NCBI RefSeq assembly: GCF_001375515.1
Contig: NZ_CTDX01000012.1
Span: 180,702-244,701, forward strand
Source of the DNA: Bacillus kwashiorkori
Lineage (GTDB): Bacteria > Bacillota > Bacilli > Bacillales > Caldibacillaceae
Direction: 5' to 3'
DNA: 64,000 nucleotides
The notes beneath the pieces were generated by a model. That model was not told the DNA's origin and made no database searches. It saw nothing but the letters and a program-made list of their open reading frames with translations. Shown here one piece after another: positions 27,501 through 36,293 of the stretch. The number at the start of each line of letters is the position of its first letter. The first letter of the stretch is position 1. A program made the position numbers and the translations under genes.

Positions 27501-27894
27501 ACGTCATTCTGTTGGCGGAACGGGTAAAATTTGGGCGCCACTTCAAATCAACGATGCTTTCATACATAACGGGAGCAACAGCTAACATTATTTGGGAAAA
27601 ATCATCAAACTCCCAATGAACAAGTCCGTTAAACGGTTCCGTACCAAAAAGTTCTAATGCGGAAAAAGCATCCACCCGAACACCGTCCATAAGAAATTGG
27701 CTCCGTCCAATCGTCACCAATTCCGTTTGGTTGTCCAATTTCACACCGTAAAAACTTTGCTTATGCCATTGAAAAAGGAGATGACTCCAATTCCCGACAG
27801 GCACACCAAACCCGTTATCGTCGACTGCAAATATAAAAAACGACCCGTCCGTATTTAATTTTGTTCGTATCGTTAACTGCATTATTTTTAACAT
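24520..27894 (-). CDS. ywqA: SNF2-family helicase/ATPase YwqA with an internal repeat insertion
   Basis: The 1124-residue protein has a bacterial SNF2-associated N-terminal region of about 480 residues and then the two-lobe motor. The Walker A motif LADDMGLGKT lies near residue 525, the DEAQN motif II near 783, GTPMENR soon after, and SLKAGGTGLNLT and DRAYRIGQ near the C-terminus. Family members are DNA-dependent ATPases. Between motif Ia and motif II there is a Gly/Asp/Tyr-rich tandem-repeat segment (about residues 600-690) and a Ser/Val-rich stretch, unlike the normal compact motor. On the minus strand GAGAGGG precedes the ATG at 27894. ywqB lies upstream on the same strand, separated by about 160 nt. 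Confidence 0.93.
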   Translation of the reverse strand: MLKIMQLTIRTKLNTDGSFFIFAVDDNGFGVPVGNWSHLLFQWHKQSFYGVKLDNQTELVTIGRSQFLMDGVRVDAFSALELFGTEPFNGLVHWEFDDFSQIMLAVAPVMYESIVDLKWRPNFTRSANRMTWEVPEDVWDEFLPNFWEEKLADEAFLQENVFATKQEFVQQLFDNGVHEFLKNHSVGGKNWTEQQAFLQSLVDRHIPVEKLFSDEMFMEWIGLKEDELPFSVGYRLEEPEEDGDWWTLETILRDKKKQEVVIPYTSRFDDNAGSRKGRTRGAKIPKRWEPFLDTVEERLQRVKELFFDGEWKYELTEDEAWGFLTNTSEALLMLGFEILLPAWWESIKEANLRLKAQVSSGSSGPSFVGLDAIMDFEWRLSINDVDFSEAEFQKLVEQNRRLIYVNGQWVKLDPDFIRQIKSMMEKAEKKGMRVQDFIEQELLYGADEREAFENDDHNAEVFSRIQIELHPKLRSFVQSLTELTELPNEPVPQALHGELRPYQVKGMNWLYFLRKYRFGACLADDMGLGKTIQLIAYLLLVKEREPMGGPALIICPTSVLGNWQREMEKFAPDLRVHLHYGPSRKKADEFRRVVGFQDDGNRMGRLDGGDYNDGVGGMDGADYYDGVGGLDGADYGDGVGRLDGGDYRGSSESAGVEDYRDGSGDLDDADYGDGVGWLDGGDYRGSSGNPRMKVYRDSVDSSPVLSEKAAVKSNVVSSDVSEDGMEENAGHLVNASGSGSEVLFEKERASLDQADVVLTTYGLAHIDFDELASVSWGTIVLDEAQNIKNAATKQSRAIRKLKGQHHIALTGTPMENRLTELWSIFDFINKGYLGSLTHFQQRFVLPIERERDTVKIDELRKLIRPFLLRRTKLDEEVALNLPEKLEQKEYCPLTPEQAALYDELVQTTFEQITKLSGFERKGLVLKLLGKLKQLCNHPALYLKETGHQYLLERSTKLEKLAELFDSILDQEEHGLIFTQYLGMGEMIRFTLEKRYKIKIPFLNGGSTKQQRDEMIDRFQNGEYPILLLSLKAGGTGLNLTAANHVVHYDRWWNPAVENQATDRAYRIGQTKFVHVHKFITTGTLEEKIDAMLERKQSLNNEIIQSDQWLADMSDNDLYDILKLD
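25834..26088 (-). repeat. Tandem 36-bp repeats inside ywqA
   Basis: Roughly seven imperfect units of about 12 codons are read on the minus strand with the consensus GxDYxDGVGxLD. The middle units are nearly identical in DNA, while the outer ones have diverged. The reading frame is kept throughout. Confidence 0.85.
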
Positions 27895-28058
27895 AAAAAA
27901 ACCCTCTCTAACCTATCGTAACGACCATTTAAAAGGAGCAATACTCCATAAAAGGAAAACATGTGAATCGTTCAAACGTCGATGAAGATGTAAGCTACGT
28001 CAGAAACACGAACACGTTAATGAAGACGAAAAAACTACGTCTAAAACCCGAAACGTCA

Positions 28059-29306
28059 CTAGTCATCCTCAATCAACTTCCCTCGGCGACACTCTTCTTG
28101 AAATGCCTTCAACCGTCTTGTCTCTCCTAACAGCCATTGGAAAAAGCGGTCCCACTCTTCTTGTTGTTTCAGCTTTTTATAAATCGTCCGCAATCGTTTT
28201 AAAAAGCGCACCGCGACCCGGTAACTTTGCCGATTTTTCCGCTCGACAAAATACTTTACCGTCTGATGATAAAAGGGCAGCAACAGTTCTGGTTGTTGTT
28301 TTTGGATCATCGTTAAAATCGGTGTTGCAATATCCACTGCCGTAATACCCGCATAAATTAAATAATTCACTAACTTATCATATTGCTCGGTATTTATATA
28401 AAAATCAATCAATTCCTCTTTACTATAGGGCAACATCGACATTATCGCCTTTTCATATAAATCTAAGTTATTTATTTTCGCCGTATAGTCAAATAAGTAG
28501 TCTTGAATATAACGGAAGTTGCGCATCCGCTCGTATGGACTTAATTGTTCCATATCTCCATCTAAATCAAAGTAATAATGGGCTAGCTTGCCGAACTCAT
28601 TCCATTTCCTTTGCCTACCGTACATCTGTAGCCAATGGTATAGAAACGTCATATTTTTATCGCCAGCAAGTTTCAAAACTTCAATTGCCGAATCGACTTG
28701 ATTTACTAAAAATAGTTGAATCGCATAACCAACCTTCCACGCCGAATCATGCTCACTTCTGGCAGCCATCTTTTCAGCAAAAGCAAGCTCCTCCGCCCGT
28801 AACAAGTTATTTATAAACAAATGATTCCAAAGCGACCAATAAATTGCTAAAACTTCCTGTTGCAACACACCATCAAAATATAACAACTCACGAACATCTT
28901 TTGCTAATGTTTGAATAACAGAATCGTAGTTGAACGAAACCGGCTTAGCAATCGATTGAACTGAATCATCAATTTTTCGTTGAAAATATGAAAACAACGA
29001 TTGAAGTTGACTAGCGTACCCATCGCTACTATAATCAGTCTGTTTGTAAATATACTCCAATAGTAATGTCGAAAAACGCACCGTCGTTACGATCGTAAAA
29101 AACTGCTTCATAACCGGATGATTCGGAGCAACAAAGGATAACCGAGTCACCGCTTGCTCACTGTAAAAACTCGCCAAGCCTGGCATAACGGTATTTCTCC
29201 CTTTGAATATTTCAGCAAATAGCGAATCAGTAATCGCTACCCACTGCTCATAAGGTTGTTCATTCCCTTTTTTATTATCATGCTTCCTTTGAAAGTTCAT
29301 CTCCAT
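28059..29306 (-). CDS. ywqB: YwqB-like protein lacking the SWIM zinc finger
   Basis: The 415-residue protein matches the C-terminal helical part of the YwqB/SWIM family, ending in RLRTIYKKLKQQEEWDRFF and AFQEECRRGKLIE. It pairs with ywqA as in B. subtilis. The expected N-terminal SWIM motif (CxCxnCxH) is absent: only one Cys is found in the whole protein, near the C-terminus. It nevertheless starts cleanly, with AAGGAG upstream of the ATG at 29306 on the minus strand, and no frame break is visible, so it looks like a shortened, domain-lost version. The family is thought to work with the SNF2 partner; its mechanism is not known to me. Confidence 0.75.
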   Translation of the reverse strand: MEMNFQRKHDNKKGNEQPYEQWVAITDSLFAEIFKGRNTVMPGLASFYSEQAVTRLSFVAPNHPVMKQFFTIVTTVRFSTLLLEYIYKQTDYSSDGYASQLQSLFSYFQRKIDDSVQSIAKPVSFNYDSVIQTLAKDVRELLYFDGVLQQEVLAIYWSLWNHLFINNLLRAEELAFAEKMAARSEHDSAWKVGYAIQLFLVNQVDSAIEVLKLAGDKNMTFLYHWLQMYGRQRKWNEFGKLAHYYFDLDGDMEQLSPYERMRNFRYIQDYLFDYTAKINNLDLYEKAIMSMLPYSKEELIDFYINTEQYDKLVNYLIYAGITAVDIATPILTMIQKQQPELLLPFYHQTVKYFVERKNRQSYRVAVRFLKRLRTIYKKLKQQEEWDRFFQWLLGETRRLKAFQEECRRGKLIEDD

Positions 29307-29762
29307 CGGAACGACTCCTTCATTTGAATAAAATAATCTCCTATAAAACTAAGCCAAAAACCTATTTTTCAAAAATAATATAATTCGCCTCAAAAAAGCC
29401 TATTCTTTTATTATATCAATATTGCCTAATAATTTTTAGTGGAAACACCTATTCCAAAAAATTCACAAAGGAAGAGAAATAATCCGCAAAGAAACATATA
29501 TTTCTCCAAACGCACCCGAAAAATAAAAAATATCCCTTAACGGCTATAAAAACTATTAACCCATCTGACAAAAAAATTCTCTTTAGTTATTCCATGAAGT
29601 CATATATAATACAATTGTTATGTAGAATTATGCCGAAAGCTGTTGATAATTTACGCTGTAAAAACGTGGTAAAAAGCGGTATAATTTTATATTAAAGAAT
29701 ATTCTTATAATATTTTTTCCATCAATGAGATAAAAAAATTGTCTAATACTTAGGAGGACCTC
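29307..29762. promoter_or_regulatory. Divergent regulatory gap between ywqB and the teichoic-acid locus
   Basis: About 456 AT-rich bases lie between divergent genes. TATAAT at 29680-29685, with a poor TGTAAA at the 17-nt position, is a candidate promoter for the + strand genes. No RNA or small gene is recognised. Confidence 0.35.
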
Positions 29763-30449
29763 ATGCGCGAATATAGTTTTGTTCTATTATCTGGCGGAAT
29801 TGGTAAAAGAATGCAATTAAACATTCCAAAACAATTTTTACAATTAGCAGGAAGGCCTTTATTCATTCACGTGTTGGAAAAAGTGGATACAATCCCGGAA
29901 GTGAAGGAAATCATCATCCCATGTCCAGAAGAGTTTTTACAAAAAACGGAAGACATTATTGAAGACTACGGTTTTACAACACAAATCCGCTGTATCGTTG
30001 GTGGTAGTTCTAGACAAGAATCTGTCTATAAAGCCCTACTTCAAGCAAACTATGATTATTGCATTATTCATGAAGCGGTAAGACCGTTCGTATCACGCGA
30101 CATGTTCCAAGCACTCATCGATGAGGTAAATGAAAATGCTATTTACGGTTTGGATATTCCTTTCACTGTTTTACAAGGGGAAGAGTTTGTCGAAGGAATT
30201 TTACAACGGGACAAACTAGTCAATGTCCAACTGCCACATAAATACAACACGAAAAAACTATTGTATGCCCATGAATGTGCCCGCGAAGAAAAGATAGAAT
30301 TTACGGAAGACGCAGGGTTATATTACTACTATTACAAATCGCAAATCAAAATTTTACAAGGATCTGAGAATAATATTAAAATAACGAAACCGATTGACCG
30401 CGTTATCGCGGAAGCAATTTATAAAGAAACGGTTTTAATGGGGGATTAA
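29763..30449 (+). CDS. IspD/TarI-family cytidylyltransferase, probably CDP-ribitol pyrophosphorylase
   Basis: The 228-residue protein is a nucleotidyltransferase of the IspD/TarI type: VLLSGGIGKRM loop, PKQFLQLAGRPL, GGSSRQESVYKAL, HEAVRPF and EDAGLY. It joins CTP to a sugar or polyol phosphate. IspD (isoprenoid synthesis) is normally in another neighbourhood. Here the next gene is an SDR reductase and then teichoic-acid polymerases, so ribitol-5-phosphate is the likelier substrate (TarI, or the N-terminal half of Bcs1). AGGAGG lies 6 nt upstream of ATG 29763. Four bases separate it from the SDR gene. Confidence 0.82.
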   Translation: MREYSFVLLSGGIGKRMQLNIPKQFLQLAGRPLFIHVLEKVDTIPEVKEIIIPCPEEFLQKTEDIIEDYGFTTQIRCIVGGSSRQESVYKALLQANYDYCIIHEAVRPFVSRDMFQALIDEVNENAIYGLDIPFTVLQGEEFVEGILQRDKLVNVQLPHKYNTKKLLYAHECAREEKIEFTEDAGLYYYYYKSQIKILQGSENNIKITKPIDRVIAEAIYKETVLMGD

Positions 30450-30452
30450 TCG

Positions 30453-31205
30453 ATGAAAACATGTATCGTTACTGGAGCAAGCCGAGGAATTGGTCGGGCG
30501 ATTTCCGTCGCATTAAGTCAACAAGAAGATATTCAAAACTTTATTATATTAGCAAGAACAGAAGAAGGTCTTGTCGAAACAAAAGGCCTCATGGCAGCTG
30601 GGAAAAATATCGAACACTACCATATCGATTTAACGAATTATGAAGAAGTGCAGACATTAGTCCAAGCAATTGGGCAAAAATATGGCACGATTGACTTGCT
30701 CATTAATGTTGCTGGCTATGCCGATCCGAAATCACTTTTGGAAACGACGATCGAAAACTGGGAAACGACGTATCGAATTAACGTACATTCCATTTTCAAC
30801 ATTACGAAGGAAGTCGTAAAATTTATGAAACGAACAGGCGGCAAAATTTTGAATGTGGCCTCAACATCTGGTATCACACCACGTCCAGGCTGGCTTGCTT
30901 ACGCATCATCCAAAGCAGCTATCATTAGTATGTCGCAAACATTATCAGAAGAACTTTCCGATTACGGAATTTTAGTCTATTGTATTTCACCGGGACGCTG
31001 TGCAACAGAACTAAGAAAAATTTTAGCACCGGATGAAGACCCAACAACGATTATGCAACCCGAAGAAGTAGGCGATGTCGTACGTCACCTATTATCCGAT
31101 AGCGGCGTCTGCCTAGACGGACAAAACATCATCGTTCGCAAACAAGTAAAAAAACAAACCGCTAGTGTGAAAGTGGAAGTGGCGCCAGCGGGTGTAGTGA
31201 AGTAA
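30453..31205 (+). CDS. SDR-family reductase, probable ribulose-5-phosphate reductase partner (Bcs1-like)
   Basis: The 250-residue short-chain dehydrogenase has the NAD(P) motif TGASRGIG (residues 7-14), NVAGYAD, and the catalytic Tyr150/Lys154 in YASSK. In Haemophilus Bcs1 a cytidylyltransferase and an SDR reductase are fused and make CDP-ribitol from ribulose-5-phosphate; here the same two domains are adjacent genes in the same order. The usual Gram-positive reductase TarJ is an unrelated zinc alcohol dehydrogenase and is absent here. The role is inferred from this arrangement. The C-terminal 25 residues (KKQTASVKVEVAPAG) are extra and look disordered. Confidence 0.8.
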   Translation: MKTCIVTGASRGIGRAISVALSQQEDIQNFIILARTEEGLVETKGLMAAGKNIEHYHIDLTNYEEVQTLVQAIGQKYGTIDLLINVAGYADPKSLLETTIENWETTYRINVHSIFNITKEVVKFMKRTGGKILNVASTSGITPRPGWLAYASSKAAIISMSQTLSEELSDYGILVYCISPGRCATELRKILAPDEDPTTIMQPEEVGDVVRHLLSDSGVCLDGQNIIVRKQVKKQTASVKVEVAPAGVVK

Positions 31206-31218
31206 AACGGTAGCAAAT

Positions 31219-31262
31219 TGGCGCGGCGATTTAGGAAAAATAATGATAGATCACGCGCCAAA
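31219..31262 (+). repeat. 8-bp GC-rich inverted repeat
   Basis: TTGGCGCG (31219-31226) is inverted at 31255-31262 around 28 nt, in the 180-nt gap before the first transferase gene. It may be a transcript hairpin; no T-run follows. Confidence 0.4.
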
Positions 31263-31385
31263 CCTGCTTCGTAAAAGTATCGCAGAAAATCGCTGATGAC
31301 GGAAACGTATAAACGGTGTCAATAATACGAAAAATCAATTTACTAGTTTTCAACAACTTAATATTTTCACATGAGGGAGTAAAAA

Positions 31386-32696
31386 ATGTCGAGTTATCAA
31401 TTAGAAATTTTACAGCTAGTCATCTTACTCATAATTTTATATTTAGTAATACAACCGAAATTCAAACGTATCGCCCTCCTTACCCGGCGAGCATTCAGTA
31501 TTACCGTCTATAACTTTTCCAAACTCATTCCAAAACAAAAGAACTTGATAGTTTTTGGCGGGGAGAATGGGCAAGGTTTCCGCGGCAACACGAAATATAT
31601 TTTCCTAGAAATGGCAAAAGATGAAAACCTTCGCTGTGTTTGGATCGCAAAAAACTCTGCAGTCGTGAAACAAATTCGGGAACTCGGATTTGAATCCTAT
31701 CATTGTAGTTCTAGAAAAGGGCAATGGCTCCAATTACGGGCGAAAATCGTTATCCATTCCCACTCCATCAATGACGACTTTAACAAATCCCTTCTTGGCG
31801 GTGCGATTTCTTACTTAACATGGCACGGCGTCGGTTTGAAAAAAGTGTGGGGTGCGAACAAAAGCACATTCTCCTATAAAATTTTAAACGAAGCAACCGG
31901 GCTTAATAAATTTTTCGGAAAAATGGTCGTAAAAACGAACCAAGCAAAATTGAATTACGTCGTTTCCACGAGTGAACGAGTTTCTTCCTACTACCCAGAA
32001 ACCTTTCTCGTCCCGAAAGAAAACGTCATCGAAATGGGCCAAGTGCGTAATGACGTATTTTTTAAAACGACAGAAGAAGACTTGGAAATACCTGAATGGA
32101 TCCGCAACGATAAAATTATTTTATACATGCCAACCCATCGCAAATTCGGCAAGCTAGAAACAGATATTAATCTCATTATTAACTTCCCGAAACTCGATGA
32201 ATTTTGTGAAAGACACGGGTACAAATTTGTCGTCAAGCGGCATATGTACAGCAACGGTGAAGTCCCATCGATTTATAAAAACATCATCGATATAAGTGGA
32301 GAGACGTATGATCCGCAGCTTTTGTTAAAATACACGGACATTCTTTTAACCGATTATTCTAGCTGCTACACAGATTACTTGCTGCTCAACCGACCAGTGC
32401 TATTTTTCTGTTACGACTTAGAGTTATATTTGCAAAAATCGAACGAAATGTATTTCAACTACTTCGACGTCACACCTGGTCCGAAATCATTCAACTTTGA
32501 AGACCTATTAAAACGACTAGAAATAACGATGGAAAACCCGCAAGAATATGAAAAAGAGCGGGAACGAGTGCTAAATATCTTTTACTCTAAAGATAACCAA
32601 AGAGAAGTACTACCGAAACAATTGAATTTTATTTATCGGGAACTGCTCGGTGAAAAAAACATTCACATCAATCAAAATAATAGTGTCAGTATGTAG
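31386..32696 (+). CDS. TagF/TarF-type CDP-polyol phosphotransferase
   Basis: The 436-residue protein starts with one hydrophobic segment (about 8-25) and then the PF04464 fold of teichoic-acid polymerases. It has WHGVGLKKVW in the N-terminal lobe, KRHMYSNGE in the middle and the active-site-type LTDYSSCYTDY in the C-terminal lobe. It transfers glycerol- or ribitol-phosphate from a CDP donor to a polymer on the inner membrane face. Given the CDP-ribitol genes directly upstream, ribitol-phosphate is the likely unit. The start ATG 31386 has only GAGGG upstream (31374-31378). Confidence 0.85.
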   Translation: MSSYQLEILQLVILLIILYLVIQPKFKRIALLTRRAFSITVYNFSKLIPKQKNLIVFGGENGQGFRGNTKYIFLEMAKDENLRCVWIAKNSAVVKQIRELGFESYHCSSRKGQWLQLRAKIVIHSHSINDDFNKSLLGGAISYLTWHGVGLKKVWGANKSTFSYKILNEATGLNKFFGKMVVKTNQAKLNYVVSTSERVSSYYPETFLVPKENVIEMGQVRNDVFFKTTEEDLEIPEWIRNDKIILYMPTHRKFGKLETDINLIINFPKLDEFCERHGYKFVVKRHMYSNGEVPSIYKNIIDISGETYDPQLLLKYTDILLTDYSSCYTDYLLLNRPVLFFCYDLELYLQKSNEMYFNYFDVTPGPKSFNFEDLLKRLEITMENPQEYEKERERVLNIFYSKDNQREVLPKQLNFIYRELLGEKNIHINQNNSVSM

Positions 32697-32765
32697 GGTA
32701 GTGGGTGAGAGCGGGAGTAATATCCCCTTCGACCCTGCCTACAAAATTCAGATTACATCACCTGA

Positions 32766-33971
32766 ATGGAAGTGTTACTCGTGAGCTCGTTAAGACTTTT
32801 GCCTACAATCATAGTGAAATACATCATCCGTATCGTATATGCGGTTTGCTCCTTCCTTTTTCCTGTAAATTCACAAAAAATTACTTTCGCTTCCTACCGT
32901 TCGGAGCAGTTGAAAGATAATTTGCAGTTCATCTATGACGAAATGACAGAAAATTACCCGCAATACGACTGTCATATTTTAATTAAAAAGTTTGATAGAA
33001 GACTGCTAGCGAAAGTATATTATGTGTTTCATATGATTAAGACATGCTACCATTTAGCAACTTCCAAACATTTCATTATCGATGATTACTGCTTTCCGCT
33101 TTATTGTATTAAGGAACTGCGCCCAGGAACAGAAACAATCCAACTATGGCACAGTGCCGGCGCGTTGAAAAAGTTCGGCTTAAGTACGGTCGGCAAACCG
33201 TTCGGACCGAGTGAAACCTATATTCAACATATTCAAATTCATGGCAACTACTCGAAAGTGTATGTGAGTGCGAAAGAGGTCATCCCATATTTTGCCGAGG
33301 CCTTCCAAATGAACCCGAAGCAAATTTATCCGCTTGGCATTCCGAGAACCGACTATTTTTTTGACAAAAACCGAATCGGAAAGATGCAAGAACAATTCAA
33401 TATAGACCATCCCGAGTTTGCCGGTAAAAAAATTATCCTATATGCTCCAACCTTTCGCGGTAAAAGTCATGATCAAGCATGTTTCACTTTACCATTCGAT
33501 TTACAAAAGATGGAAAGGGCTCTCGCCGATGAATACGTCCTGCTCATCCATCTCCATCCGTACATGCGGAAAAACTTACAGTTGGAGAATAACCGTTTCG
33601 CCTACCAAATGGATAGCAAATACAAAATTGAGGAACTACTTGCAGTTACAGACTTACTCATTACCGACTATTCAACGGTGTTCTTCGATTACAGTTTACT
33701 CGAGCGGCCGATGGTGTTTTACGCCTATGATCTCGATAAGTATATAGAGGAACGCGACTTTTATTATGATTATGAAAAAATGATCCCAGGACCACTTGCG
33801 ACTGATACGGATAGCCTTATCGAAGTGATCAAACTAAATCGGTTCTCTAAAGAACAAATAACCGCCTTTAAAAACCGGTTCTTCGACTACCAAGACGGCA
33901 ACGCGACGAAACGAATCGTTGCCCATATTTTAGAGGGCGAAATGGTCAAAGTAACCCGACAAGCGGTATAA
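32766..33971 (+). CDS. TagB/TarB-like CDP-polyol phosphotransferase
   Basis: The 401-residue protein has an N-terminal hydrophobic, amphipathic stretch (about residues 8-35) that would bind the membrane. The PF04464 motifs are LWHSAGALKKFG, LYAPTFRGK, HLHPYM and ITDYSTVFFDYSLLERP. Size and layout resemble the TagB/TarB or short TagF primases and polymerases. The ribosome binding site before ATG 32766 is poor; GTG 32781 has GGAAG at a good distance and could be the true start. It follows the 31386 gene by 69 nt. Confidence 0.83.
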   Translation: MEVLLVSSLRLLPTIIVKYIIRIVYAVCSFLFPVNSQKITFASYRSEQLKDNLQFIYDEMTENYPQYDCHILIKKFDRRLLAKVYYVFHMIKTCYHLATSKHFIIDDYCFPLYCIKELRPGTETIQLWHSAGALKKFGLSTVGKPFGPSETYIQHIQIHGNYSKVYVSAKEVIPYFAEAFQMNPKQIYPLGIPRTDYFFDKNRIGKMQEQFNIDHPEFAGKKIILYAPTFRGKSHDQACFTLPFDLQKMERALADEYVLLIHLHPYMRKNLQLENNRFAYQMDSKYKIEELLAVTDLLITDYSTVFFDYSLLERPMVFYAYDLDKYIEERDFYYDYEKMIPGPLATDTDSLIEVIKLNRFSKEQITAFKNRFFDYQDGNATKRIVAHILEGEMVKVTRQAV

Positions 33972-34809
33972 GCATTGCAGAACCACCTCCAATTTGAGAT
34001 GTTTTCCGTGAGGTTTCTAAAGCAACACGAAAAGCGGTGCGGACGTTGCAGGGACGCATCTAATGAGAGATTGTTTTTATGGAAAATGTCCAAGGTAACA
34101 TCAGAAGTTCTGTGTGGGACGGTGTACTAAAGTATTACCAAAATCTAATTAATATTTTTTAAGAAGAGGGAGTAGGCTAACGAGCTTGTTCTCTCTTTTT
34201 TGTAAAAAATTCTTTGTATGGATATCATAATTGTGTGTGAAACGATACACTAAGGTTTTTCAAATGAAATTGTTATAAAAAGACACATAACACCTCAGTA
34301 AGAAAACCGCAATTTTATTACATATATAACAATTATTTTAAACTTTTGATAATATCAATGAAATAAACTATAAAATTTTATATTATGGATATAGAATATT
34401 GGAATGTTCAGTTATTCCCGTCTATCAACGAATGGAAATGAAAAAAACAATACATGGAAATAGTTGGCTATAAGTATATCTTTTACATATGTTCACTACG
34501 TTAATTTGATGTTATAATGTTTTTTGAATGTAAATAGGACTATTATACTATTTCAGAAATTAAGTAAATACAATATTTTCAGTTCTTTGCTGGAGTTAAA
34601 TTGCACAAACGTTTTTTTTTTCATATGATGATTGAGGATGGAAATTACGAAATACTATCTGCTCTCTTATTCCTACAAGGATGAATAGGTTCTTTGGCTG
34701 ACGTCTTTATTTAAAGGTTTGAAATATATCACAAAATCATCAAAAAAACATCAAAAATTGAAAGACAGGCAATAAATACTAAAAGGCAATAAGGAAAGAG
34801 GTGGAACGC
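33972..34809. other. Long AT-rich gap inside the teichoic-acid locus
   Basis: About 830 bases carry a terminator (34164-34201). Before it, an imperfect direct repeat of the preceding gene's end is seen: AAGCGGT followed by N5 and CRTTGCAG occurs at about 33961 and again at about 34034. Beyond the terminator the sequence is very AT-rich with no gene, and presumably holds the promoter of the 34810 gene. Confidence 0.4.
34164..34201 (+). terminator. Terminator in the middle of the teichoic-acid locus
   Basis: An AGAGGGA/TCTCTCT stem (one G-U) with an inner GGCT/AGCT pairing is followed by six T. It separates the CDP-ribitol genes from the glycosyltransferase genes. Confidence 0.75.
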
Positions 34810-36240
34810 ATGAGTCAATTCTCAATTGTAATGCCTGTATTCAATAAAGCGAAATATGTAAAAGATGCGATTGAATCAGTCATTAATCAAACGATTGGTT
34901 TCAAGGATAATGTAGAGCTAATCATTGTGAATGATGGTAGTACGGATAACAGTGCTAAAGTCTGCCTCGAATATAAAAGCCAATACCCAAATAATATTAA
35001 ATATATCGAAATAGCGAACAGTGGTCCTTCTAAAGCGCGGAATAAAGGTTTATCGATGGTTTCAGACTATTCTAGAATAATAGTCTTATTGGATGCAGAT
35101 GACAAACTTGATACAAATTTATTAAATAAAGCAGATCAATTTTTTCAAACATATGATGTTGATATGGCAGTGACGCCAATTAAGTATTTTAACAATGCAA
35201 TTAGTGAAAAAGAGCACGGACTTAATTATCGATTTGCGGATGGAAATCGGATTATCAATATTTTTAATGAATATGACGCCATTCACTTTTATGCCGGTGG
35301 ATTATTTTTCAAAGGAAAGGTAATCGCTGAAAAACAATTTCAGTTTGATGAATCGCTAGAATTTTGGGAAGATGCCCTTTCCATCAATAAATATTTACTA
35401 CAGCATTCACCTCAATATGGTGTTATAGCTGGTGCTTTTTACTATTATCGGAGAGAAGTAGGTAACTCATTAGTTGATAATTCTTGGAATCGGAAAGACC
35501 GTTTCACGCCATTCTTAAAAAATGGATATTTAAAACTTATTCAGTTATCAATGGAAAAATACGGACAAATCATTCCGTATATACAATATTTAATTATTTA
35601 CCATATGAAACTATTCCTTTATAAAAAAGGTTCCAACGCTCTCATCGCTACATTAGATGAACGAGAGAAAAAGGAATTTATTTCGGAATATGTGAAAATA
35701 CTCGAGTTGCTAGATGAAAAATATATTTTGGAACAAAAAAACTTGCAATCATTTTACAAAGAGTTTTTAATTGCACTAAAACAATACGGTTGGCCAATCA
35801 AAATGAATGGTAATCTATTACCAACCAAAATAACTCAAATAGATGAAGAGATATTAACTTGTGACTCACTAATTTTTAAAAAGAAAAAATTTTATGGACT
35901 TGCTGTTAAAATTACAGGCTATATAAGAACAGATATTAATAACTTTAATCGAGAAGACTATTTTGCTATTAAATCTCGTAAAAAAGTGAAAGTACTTCAA
36001 CAAAAGCAAATAAAGAATGAGATTAAGATTTGGGGCAAAACTATTCGAGAAGCGAAATATGCCGGCTTTGAATTTATTTTACCGATTACAAGAATGCACT
36101 TTTCGTTTTTAGTTAAGAAACAAGGAAAAACAATCGAGTTAAATACATTTAATTATTATGCAAAGTTTCGCGACAAACTATCACTAATAATCGAAAAAAT
36201 AAAATCGAAAATTACCCATGCAGGAACCATTCATTCATAA
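34810..36240 (+). CDS. GT2 glycosyltransferase, likely wall-teichoic-acid decorating enzyme
   Basis: The 476-residue protein begins with a GT-A domain (SIVMPVFNKAKYVKDAIES, VNDGSTDNS, DXD in LLDADDKLD near residue 97). A linker follows, and then a C-terminal beta-rich region (about 340-450, CDSLIFKKKKFYGLAVKITG). GT2 plus a beta-sandwich tail is the layout of TarS-type ribitol-phosphate glycosyltransferases, which I suggest by analogy only. GAGGTGG gives ATG 34810 as the start; a GTG at 34801 is inside that site. It is followed after 53 nt by a GT2-TagF fusion. Confidence 0.8.
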   Translation: MSQFSIVMPVFNKAKYVKDAIESVINQTIGFKDNVELIIVNDGSTDNSAKVCLEYKSQYPNNIKYIEIANSGPSKARNKGLSMVSDYSRIIVLLDADDKLDTNLLNKADQFFQTYDVDMAVTPIKYFNNAISEKEHGLNYRFADGNRIINIFNEYDAIHFYAGGLFFKGKVIAEKQFQFDESLEFWEDALSINKYLLQHSPQYGVIAGAFYYYRREVGNSLVDNSWNRKDRFTPFLKNGYLKLIQLSMEKYGQIIPYIQYLIIYHMKLFLYKKGSNALIATLDEREKKEFISEYVKILELLDEKYILEQKNLQSFYKEFLIALKQYGWPIKMNGNLLPTKITQIDEEILTCDSLIFKKKKFYGLAVKITGYIRTDINNFNREDYFAIKSRKKVKVLQQKQIKNEIKIWGKTIREAKYAGFEFILPITRMHFSFLVKKQGKTIELNTFNYYAKFRDKLSLIIEKIKSKITHAGTIHS

Positions 36241-36293
36241 AAATTGTTTGAAGTTTATCTTTCTTTGGATGTGGTAAGGGGGTTAAAGAAACA

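Noticed and set aside
32705..32920. 71-codon frame at the start of the TagB-like gene
   Set aside because: Overlaps the real frame, and the peptide has no family features; it is a shadow.
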